NCBI GenBank assembly: GCA_030050125.1
Contig: JASIJN010000066.1
Coordinates: 1 to 5,313 of the forward strand
Source of the DNA: Streptosporangiaceae bacterium
Lineage (GTDB): Bacteria > Actinomycetota > Actinomycetes > Streptosporangiales > Streptosporangiaceae
DNA length: 5,313 bases
Direction: 5' to 3'
Of this stretch, positions 1 to 4,406 are shown one piece after another. Under the pieces are notes generated by a model. That model saw nothing but the letters and a program-made list of their open reading frames with translations. It made no database searches and was not told the DNA's origin. The stretch's first letter is position 1; every line of letters begins with the position of its first letter. The translations under genes were made by a program, and so were the position numbers.

Positions 1-321
1 GTCTGTTAGAACATAGGGCCGAACTTTGATTCGATCGACTTGCTGGCGTACGCGAATTAGAGCCAATTCCCATTGATCTTGTTGCCAGCGAGCGCGGATC
101 CTGAGAGCAAGCAGCAAATTATGCAATTCCGATGGTTGAGGCAGGAGTCGGGCATTCAAGAAGTCGCGCACCATCTCCGGGCTCATGTTGGCCTCGAGCG
201 CGAGCTTAGGTATGGTCATGTTCAAATAGCTGCGCAGTTCATCGAGCGCCCCGCCGAATTCCTCCATCGTGTTGAGAGAACCTGGACTAGAGATGTCGTC
301 AGGCGGAGGCTCGTACGTCAT
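1..321 (-). CDS. Helix-turn-helix protein, N-terminal fragment (3' end outside the window)
   Basis: On the minus strand an open frame runs from the ATG at 319-321 without a stop to the left edge, giving 107 residues. A good Shine-Dalgarno, GGGAG (327-331), lies five bases before the ATG. The product begins MTYEPPPDDISSPG, a short disordered lead, then has a predicted all-helical Xre/Cro-like unit: helix about 19-34 (MEEFGGALDELRSYLN), helix about 36-45 (TIPKLALEAN), probable recognition helix about 47-61 (SPEMVRDFLNARLLP) and helix about 65-75. A Gln/Arg-rich helix (about 76-105) follows. The pattern resembles the N-terminal HTH found on many multidomain actinobacterial proteins, but whatever domain follows is not visible, so no function is assigned. 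Codon use is unusual for the window: by hand count GC3 is about 61%, with codons such as ATA, CTA, ATT and AAA that the neighbours avoid. This suggests recent acquisition. That it is a real gene is well supported; the HTH call is moderately sure. Confidence 0.72.
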   Translation of the reverse strand, partial: MTYEPPPDDISSPGSLNTMEEFGGALDELRSYLNMTIPKLALEANMSPEMVRDFLNARLLPQPSELHNLLLALRIRARWQQDQWELALIRVRQQVDRIKVRPYVLTD

Positions 322-387
322 CGCGGCTCCCGGGGTGCGGGTAAATTTCCTTCTGCCCGCCGTCCGGCCGGCTCGCGTTCGAGACTT

Positions 388-393
388 ATCATA
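388..393 (-). promoter_or_regulatory. Candidate -10 element for the leftmost HTH gene
   Basis: On the minus strand this reads TATGAT, close to the sigma-70-type -10 consensus. It sits 66 bases upstream of the ATG at 321, in the least GC-rich stretch upstream of that gene. It would give a 5' leader of roughly 55-60 bases. No convincing -35 hexamer is present 16-18 bases further upstream, so this is a motif match only. Confidence 0.35.
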
Positions 394-556
394 CTGAATC
401 AGGCCTTTTGGGTGGCGTCGTATCGGCGCTAAGTTCGGACAAGCTGGCGCTGAGCTCCGCTGCCCGCGCGGCAACTCAAGCGCGGCGGTAGATGCGGTGA
501 TCCGGGGACGCATGAACGACCATGACCCAGGAACTGCTCAGCTACAACCACCCAAC

Positions 557-581
557 CTCGGCCCGGACCCCGGGCACCGAG
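557..581 (-). terminator. GC-rich hairpin just after the HTH/PPOX gene stop
   Basis: Two contiguous 5-bp arms form a hairpin: CTCGG (557-561) and CCCGG (562-566) pair with CCGGG (570-574) and CCGAG (577-581). The loop is ACC and there is a two-base CA bulge (575-576). It starts four bases beyond the stop codon of the minus-strand gene ending at 586. On the minus strand it is followed by a GT-rich run but no true U tract, which is common for actinobacterial terminators. Its position and stability favour a terminator; a coincidental GC palindrome cannot be excluded. Confidence 0.5.
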
Positions 582-585
582 CCGT

Positions 586-1236
586 TCAGCCGACGAAGAT
601 GCGGCGGCCGGTGACCATGCGCGGCGTCAGGCAGACCTGACGGACCCTGACCCCTCCGGCCCATGGCTCCACGGCGGCGGCCTCGTCCGCCATGTCGGTG
701 ACCGCGGCCCGGCCCCGCAGCAGGACGCTCCACCCCTCGCTTTGCGCGTCATCGATGTGATCGACCTCGAAGCTCGCCGGGCAGCCCCCGGCGCCCTGGC
801 CGACCGTGCTGTCAAGAAGGCTTCCCCGCCTGGTCCGCAAGACCAGCCCGCGGTCCCGGACGATGTAGTTCAGCGGGTGCACGTGCGGCAGGTTGTCCGG
901 CTCGGCCAGGAAGGCGATGCGGCCGACACCGTGGTCATCGAGCAGGCGCCAGCACTCCGGCTCCGTCAGCACGTCGAGGCTGGGTTGGCGGCCCGAGAAT
1001 CCCGGCGGCACGTCGGCGTCCGAGCCCAGCAGCGAGTAGTCAGGCAGGTCGAGAGCGTACGCCAGGCGCAGCACGATCTCGGCCCGCACCGAGGTCGGCT
1101 TCTCCTCTATATAGGCAACGACCGGTTCGTTGAGCCCGGCCCGGTCCGCAACCTCGGCCCTGGTCAGGCCGAGTTCCTCGCGCCGGTGGCGCACCCGCCG
1201 CCCGAGATCTCCCGATTGGTTCCCCAAGGCATCCAC
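586..1236 (-). CDS. Xre-family HTH / pyridoxamine 5'-phosphate oxidase-like flavin-binding protein
   Basis: A complete gene of 216 residues. I chose the GTG at 1234-1236 because GGGGGGAG (1242-1249) lies five bases upstream. An in-frame TTG at 1272 would add only an Ala/Gly-rich 12-residue lead and sits inside an inverted repeat. Residues about 10-70 are an Xre-type HTH (RRVRHRREELGLTRAEVADR, then AGLNEPVVAYIEEKP as the turn and recognition helix). Residues about 85-216 are a split-barrel PPOX-like domain, with typical segments ECWRLLDDHGVGRIAF, HVHPLNYIVRDRG, ASFEVDHID and GWSVLLRGRA, ending in the family-like TPRMVTGRRI. Such fusions are common in actinobacteria. The barrel usually binds FMN or F420-like flavins, and the pair is thought to act as a cytoplasmic redox- or ligand-responsive regulator, although targets are generally unknown. 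It is transcribed divergently from the TOPRIM gene. Codon use is typical for the window and the length matches the family. The fold is confident; the biological role is not known. Confidence 0.9.
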   Translation of the reverse strand: MDALGNQSGDLGRRVRHRREELGLTRAEVADRAGLNEPVVAYIEEKPTSVRAEIVLRLAYALDLPDYSLLGSDADVPPGFSGRQPSLDVLTEPECWRLLDDHGVGRIAFLAEPDNLPHVHPLNYIVRDRGLVLRTRRGSLLDSTVGQGAGGCPASFEVDHIDDAQSEGWSVLLRGRAAVTDMADEAAAVEPWAGGVRVRQVCLTPRMVTGRRIFVG

Positions 1237-1241
1237 CGCTG

Positions 1242-1249
1242 CTCCCCCC
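1242..1249 (-). promoter_or_regulatory. Strong ribosome binding site that fixes the HTH/PPOX start
   Basis: On the minus strand this reads GGGGGGAG, with five bases between it and the GTG at 1236. It is the only strong Shine-Dalgarno near this gene. It selects GTG over the upstream in-frame TTG at 1272, which would place this element inside the coding region. Confidence 0.7.
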
Positions 1250-1261
1250 TTGCTGCCAGCG

Positions 1262-1279
1262 GCCGCCGCCAACGGCGGC
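1262..1279. repeat. Short inverted repeat in the HTH/PPOX 5' leader
   Basis: GCCGCCG (1262-1268) and CGGCGGC (1273-1279) are perfect complements around the four-base loop CCAA. The element lies 26-43 bases upstream of the GTG start of the divergent minus-strand gene. It could be an operator for that gene's own HTH product or a leader hairpin. In such GC-rich DNA a 7-bp stem can also arise by chance. Confidence 0.35.
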
Positions 1280-1381
1280 GGCGCGCCACGAGCCCAGCCG
1301 TCCCCGAGATCAGGGTCTCAAGGCCCCTACCCGGCCGGGTGGCTCCTCACCCGCGCGGCATCCCCGGACCCCCGTCGATGG

Positions 1382-1410
1382 TTGATCGGATCGGCGTTCG
1401 CGACTTGGAT
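1382..1410 (+). promoter_or_regulatory. Candidate promoter for the TOPRIM gene
   Basis: TTGATC (1382-1387) and TTGGAT (1405-1410) are separated by 17 bases, matching the actinobacterial pattern TTGAC-N17-TAnnnT at most key positions, though the -10 lacks the A at position 2. Transcription would start near 1417. That would put the GTG at 1416 at the very transcript start and favour a translation start further downstream. Support is from motif and spacing only. Confidence 0.28.
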
Positions 1411-1493
1411 GTAACGTGCCCACGGCGCGCGCGTGCGGCCGAGGGAGACAGGCACGACCGGTCCCCGGGCCGGCCCGAGATCGGGCACCACGG

Positions 1494-2063
1494 TTGGAGG
1501 CTGTCATCGCGTTAAAGGCAGTGATCCTGGTCGAAGGGGCGAGCGACCGTGCCGCGCTGGAGGCGCTGGCCGACCGGCGCGGCCGCCGCCTGGCCGCCGA
1601 GGGGATCTGCGTCATGGCCATGGGCGGCGCGACGAACATCGGCCGCTTCCTGGACCGGTTCGGCCCGCGCGGACTCGACCTCAGGCTGGCCGGCCTGTGT
1701 GACGCCGGCGAAGAGAGCTGCTTTCGCCGCGCTCTCGAAGGCGCCGGGCTGGGCCGCGGCCTGTCCCGCGCCGACATGAACGCCCTGGGCTTTCACGTGT
1801 GCGTCGCCGACCTGGAGGACGAGTTGATCCGGGCGCTGGGCACCGCGGCGGTCCTGCGCGTCATTCAGGCCCAGGGCGAGCTCCGGTCTTTCCGCATCCT
1901 GCAGCAGCAGCCCGCGCAGCGCCGGCAAGGCACCGAGCGGCAGCTGCACCGGTTCATGGGGACCCGGTCCGGCCGGAAGAGCCGGTACGCGCGCCTGCTC
2001 ACGGCCGCGCTGGACCGCGACCAGGTCCCCCGGCCGCTGGACCGGGTACTCGCCCACGTCTGA
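1494..2063 (+). CDS. Stand-alone TOPRIM-domain protein (OLD-nuclease type)
   Basis: The product is about 189 residues. TOPRIM features, numbered from the TTG at 1494: strand 1 with the catalytic Glu, KAVILVEGASDR (E14); a second strand ICVMAMGGATNIGRFL; the acidic loop LAGLCDAGEE (D70, E73) in place of the usual DxD; and ADLEDELIRAL (D106, E108), like the C-terminal acidic motif of OLD nucleases. A basic segment, SGRKSRYARLL (about 159-169), resembles the conserved Lys region of OLD TOPRIM domains. Actinobacterial proteins of this size ending in VPRPLDxVLAHV are familiar to me as TOPRIM or 'ATP-dependent endonuclease-like' proteins. No ATPase partner is nearby. A metal-dependent nuclease or nucleotidyl-transfer role is inferred from the fold only. 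The start is uncertain: GTG 1416 gives an Arg/Pro-rich lead with poor codon bias, TTG 1494 has no Shine-Dalgarno, and GTG 1521 cuts into strand 1. I chose 1494 because it keeps the whole strand. Confidence 0.82.
   Translation: MEAVIALKAVILVEGASDRAALEALADRRGRRLAAEGICVMAMGGATNIGRFLDRFGPRGLDLRLAGLCDAGEESCFRRALEGAGLGRGLSRADMNALGFHVCVADLEDELIRALGTAAVLRVIQAQGELRSFRILQQQPAQRRQGTERQLHRFMGTRSGRKSRYARLLTAALDRDQVPRPLDRVLAHV
1496..1500 (+). promoter_or_regulatory. GGAGG ribosome binding site of the TOPRIM gene
   Basis: GGAGG is the only strong Shine-Dalgarno near this gene, yet the codons at proper spacing in the reading frame are GTC (1503), ATC (1506), GCG (1509) and TTA (1512). The nearest standard downstream start, GTG at 1521, is 20 bases away. 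The site therefore argues for initiation near 1503-1509 rather than at 1416, and makes the true start an open question. Confidence 0.45.
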
Positions 2064-2097
2064 GGGGGTCATGCTCCGGCTGCTGGCCAGCCCAACT

Positions 2098-2132
2098 CGG
2101 CCTCGCCCCGCGGCGCACGCACCAGGAGGCCG
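2098..2132 (+). terminator. Possible terminator stem-loop after the TOPRIM gene
   Basis: CGGCCTC (2098-2104) and GAGGCCG (2126-2132) are perfect 7-bp complements with a 21-base GC-rich loop. The element begins 35 bases after the TOPRIM stop. There is no U tract and the loop is long, so the call is weak. Confidence 0.28.
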
Positions 2133-2306
2133 CCGCCGACCAGGGAGCCAGTATCGGACGTGCCCGAAACCCGAATTGCGCCGACCGATATCCGATCAAG
2201 CCCGAAGGCCGGTGGCAGGGCCGCCCGAGACCTTCTGCGTGGCCGGACAATCAGGGCATATCGGGGCACGTTCAGCTTCCAGTGATCTTGGTTCCGGGCC
2301 GCTGAA

Positions 2307-2363
2307 TAGTGTCGACGGTCCGGCGCTGCTCAAACAACGACAGCGACGGCGCCGTCCACACTA
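2307..2363. repeat. 12-bp imperfect inverted repeat, possible bidirectional terminator
   Basis: TAGTGTCGACGG (2307-2318) and CCGTCCACACTA (2352-2363) pair at 11 of 12 positions across a 33-base spacer. The right arm partly overlaps the perfect palindrome GACGGCGCCGTC (2345-2356). It lies between two convergent genes, 100 bases past the sulfotransferase stop and about 245 bases past the TOPRIM stop, so a two-way transcription barrier is possible. A protein-binding site is the other reading. Confidence 0.45.
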
Positions 2364-2369
2364 ATGGGC

Positions 2370-2424
2370 CCGGAAAGGAACGACCCCGGACCGGAAAGGA
2401 ACGACCCCGGCCCGGAAAGGAACG
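2370..2424. repeat. Direct tandem repeat, 21-base unit, about 2.6 copies
   Basis: Copies begin at 2370, 2391 and 2412. The first two share CCGGAAAGGAACGACCCCGG and differ only at the last base of the unit (A or C). The third keeps CCGGAAAGGAACG and then diverges. The period equals two turns of DNA helix, so the same face would be presented each time, as in iterons or arrayed operator sites. A simple slippage minisatellite is equally possible. The array ends 40 bases from the sulfotransferase stop and lies outside all called genes. Confidence 0.8.
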
Positions 2425-2463
2425 GCTTTCAACGGCCGGCAACGCCGAAGACGAGCGCTTCGA

Positions 2464-3603
2464 TCACGAGCCCGTGCTGAACCGCTCATTGACCTGCCCG
2501 GCGGTGAGCCCGAAGTCGGACAGCGCGTACCGGTGCGGGGCGCGGGCGCCGGTCCCGGCGCTCTCGGCGGCCAGCGCGCGCATCGCGTCCGCGGCCCGGC
2601 CGCCGAGCGTCAGGCCGAACCGGCCGTAGACCGACTCGATCGTGGCCAACGGGTCGGCGGTGAACTCGGCGTACTCCACATCGCAGAACCGGGCCGGGTC
2701 GTGCCGGGCGCGCGCGGCGGTGAACAGCTCCAGTCCGCGCGCCCACAGCTCCAGCTGGTCCCGCCCGATCACCTCGCCGGTGAACGTGGCCGACCATCCC
2801 CGGGACGCCTGGGAGGCCAGGCTGCACACCGACGCGATCGTGGTGGCGGGCTCCCGGTGGGTCTGGATGACCAGCGCGTCCGGGTACACGGCGAGCAGCG
2901 CGTCGAGCGCGAACAGGTGGCTTGGGTTCTTCAGCACCCACCGCAGGCCGGCGTCGGGAAGCCCGATGAGCTGGAGGTTCCGCCGGTGCCTGCGGTACGC
3001 CCCGGTCCAGTCCTGACCGCTCAGCCAGCGGCTGTAGGTGGGCAGATGGGCCAGGCATTCATACGAGATTGAACGCGACGACTGCCGCAGCAGCTGCCAG
3101 CATTCCTCGACCTGGTCGGCCGCCATGAAGTGCACGCCCATGAACTCCGGATGCTCGACATGGTGCCGGTCGAAGCCCGCCTGGATCATCTGGTAGACCG
3201 GGTTGGCCGCCCAGGTGTCCCGGGGCGGCCGGGGCCCCGGCGCCTGGGTCAGCCACATCTCCAGGCCCTGGTGCGCCGGGTCGGCGGTGAGCAGCCGGTG
3301 CAGCGCGGTGGTGCCGGTCCGCGGCAGCCCGGTGACGAAGATCGGGCGCTCGACGGCGACACCGGCGTAGTCCGGCCAGGCGGCCCACGCCGCCTCGCTG
3401 AGCAGCCGGGCCACCAGGGCACCGCGCAGGAACGAACGCTTGACCCGGCGGCCCAGCGGGGTCAGCCCGGCGTCCCTGGCGTAGGACTCCAGCAGCACGG
3501 CCAGGCCGTCGCGGTAGTCGTCGGCGCCGAAGTCGGCCAGTCCGGTGATCTTGGAGGCCGAGGCGTGCAGGTCGGCGACGGTGCCGACGTCGTCGCCGCT
3601 CAT
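2464..3603 (-). CDS. PAPS-dependent sulfotransferase family protein (Rv3529c-like)
   Basis: A complete 379-residue protein. Sulfotransferases of this family move a sulfuryl group from 3'-phosphoadenylyl sulfate to a hydroxyl or amine. The 5'-phosphosulfate-binding loop is IFVTGLPRTGTTALHRLL (P-loop core PRTGTT, residues 94-99). RWVLKNPSHLFALDALL (221-237) and the 3'-phosphate-binding segment THREPATTIASVCSL (248-262, R250 and S258) follow in family order. The N-terminal part (ADLHASASKITGLADFGADDY) resembles mycobacterial Rv3529c-type proteins as I remember them. I chose the ATG at 3603 because similarity begins there and upstream residues belong to another frame. The start lacks a clear Shine-Dalgarno and is 26 bases after the SDR stop, so translation is probably coupled. 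It is the last gene of the operon. No signal peptide or membrane segment is seen. Family confidence is high; the acceptor substrate is unknown, probably a hydroxylated lipid or sterol-like molecule by context only. Confidence 0.92.
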   Translation of the reverse strand: MSGDDVGTVADLHASASKITGLADFGADDYRDGLAVLLESYARDAGLTPLGRRVKRSFLRGALVARLLSEAAWAAWPDYAGVAVERPIFVTGLPRTGTTALHRLLTADPAHQGLEMWLTQAPGPRPPRDTWAANPVYQMIQAGFDRHHVEHPEFMGVHFMAADQVEECWQLLRQSSRSISYECLAHLPTYSRWLSGQDWTGAYRRHRRNLQLIGLPDAGLRWVLKNPSHLFALDALLAVYPDALVIQTHREPATTIASVCSLASQASRGWSATFTGEVIGRDQLELWARGLELFTAARARHDPARFCDVEYAEFTADPLATIESVYGRFGLTLGGRAADAMRALAAESAGTGARAPHRYALSDFGLTAGQVNERFSTGS

Positions 3604-3629
3604 CGGTACCGGTCGCTGACCATCGGCGG

Positions 3630-4406
3630 TCAGTGGTGGAACTCGCCGCAGTTGACGTCGAGGCACTGGCCGGTGATCGCGCGGGCCATCTGCGAGGCCA
3701 GGAACACCACGGCGTCCGCGACCTCGTCGGGTTCCGGCAGCCGGCGCAGGTCGATGGCGGCCGCGGTCTCGTCGTAGACCTGCTGGACGCTCACCCCGCG
3801 CTGCTTGGCCACCTGGCCGAAGTACCACTTGAGCGACCCGGCCCAGATGTAGCCGGGGGCGACGGAGTTGACCCGGATGCCCCGCGGCCCGAGCTCGGTG
3901 GCCAGGCTCTGGGCCAGGGCCAGGAGCGCGGCCTTGGCCATCTTGTACGGCCCGAACGTCAGCCGGGAATGGCGCAGCACCGCGGAGTTGACCATCACCA
4001 CCGAGCCGCGGCTCGCGGCCAGGGCCTCGGTGAACAGCCGGGTCATCCGCAGCGCCCCGAGCGCGCTGGTCTCGAAACCGATCCGGACCGCGGCCAGGTC
4101 GACGCCGGCCAGGTCGGTGATCGGCGGGACCGCGAACGCGTTGTTCACCAGCGCGTCCACCCGGCCGAACGCGTCGAGCGCGATCCCGGGCAGGTCGGCG
4201 GCCAGGGCGTCGTCGGTCACGTCGGTGACCGCGGTCACCGCCCGCCGCCCCATGGCCGTGATCTGCGCCGCCGTCTCCTTGGACCAGCGTTCGGTCCGGG
4301 CGGCCAGCACCACGTCCGCGCCGGCCCGCGCGCTCCGCAGCGCGATCGCGCGGCCGAGCCCGGGGCCCACCCCGCAGACCACAACGACCTTGTCCTCCAG
4401 CAACAT
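3630..4406 (-). CDS. Short-chain dehydrogenase/reductase (SDR), Rv3530c-like
   Basis: A complete 258-residue classical SDR. The Rossmann nucleotide-binding motif is CGVGPGLGRAIAL (G12, G16, G18). LAARTER after strand 2 carries R37, which usually favours NADP(H). LVNNA (87-90 core NNA) is the structural Asn motif. The catalytic set is complete: S141 (MVNSAVL), Y154 and K158 (YKMAK). The substrate-loop region reads VAPGYIWAGSLKWYF, and the C-terminus ends QCLDVNCGEFHH. The enzyme should oxidise an alcohol or reduce a ketone in the cytoplasm; the substrate cannot be read. The ATG at 4406 overlaps the upstream stop as TGATG, and an AGAGGA (4417-4422) ten bases upstream can serve as Shine-Dalgarno. 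These features indicate translational coupling to the DUF1214-like gene. The frame stays open upstream, but only as a shadow of the previous gene. Confidence in family and start is high. Confidence 0.94.
   Translation of the reverse strand: MLLEDKVVVVCGVGPGLGRAIALRSARAGADVVLAARTERWSKETAAQITAMGRRAVTAVTDVTDDALAADLPGIALDAFGRVDALVNNAFAVPPITDLAGVDLAAVRIGFETSALGALRMTRLFTEALAASRGSVVMVNSAVLRHSRLTFGPYKMAKAALLALAQSLATELGPRGIRVNSVAPGYIWAGSLKWYFGQVAKQRGVSVQQVYDETAAAIDLRRLPEPDEVADAVVFLASQMARAITGQCLDVNCGEFHH

Larger units (their letters stand above)
2064..2463. other. Intergenic region between convergent genes, rich in repeats
   Basis: This 400-base region lies between the TOPRIM stop and the sulfotransferase stop. 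I see no convincing gene: the open frames here give Arg/Pro-rich or shadow products without a start context. It contains a perfect palindrome GCTGGCCAGC (2082-2091), a possible stem-loop (2098-2132), a long imperfect inverted repeat (2307-2363) enclosing a 12-base palindrome, and a 21-base tandem repeat (2370-2424). A 5-bp hairpin (CGAAG 2446-2450, CTTCG 2458-2462) sits directly after the sulfotransferase stop. Confidence 0.6.

Noticed and set aside
73..432. Plus-strand open frame of 119 codons at the left edge
   Set aside because: It is antisense to the HTH gene on the minus strand, which has a proper ribosome binding site and a helical domain. The plus-strand product is Arg-rich and resembles nothing.
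512..634. Small plus-strand frames starting at ATG 512 and ATG 522
   Set aside because: They have no clear ribosome binding site, run through the terminator-like hairpin and overlap the end of the HTH/PPOX gene. Their good GC3 is expected by chance here.
742..1515. Plus-strand 257-codon frame antisense to the HTH/PPOX gene
   Set aside because: Its product is low-complexity Arg/Gln/Val-rich sequence, a GC-bias shadow of the real gene, which carries clear domain motifs.
1512..2072. Minus-strand 186-codon frame antisense to the TOPRIM gene
   Set aside because: The sense strand encodes a recognisable TOPRIM domain; the antisense product is Ala/Gln/Arg-rich with no motif.
2281..2310. Possible tRNA T-arm-like string GGTTCCGGGCC
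   Set aside because: No acceptor stem, anticodon arm or GGTTCGANTCC core can be assembled around it.
2309..2629. Plus-strand frame across the 21-base repeats, giving a GKERPR-type repeated peptide
   Set aside because: The repeat period is a multiple of three, so any frame gives a peptide repeat. The second half is antisense to the sulfotransferase and the start has no supporting context.
3604..3828. Upstream extension of the sulfotransferase frame
   Set aside because: It overlaps the end of the SDR gene in another frame, and family-like sequence begins at the ATG at 3603.
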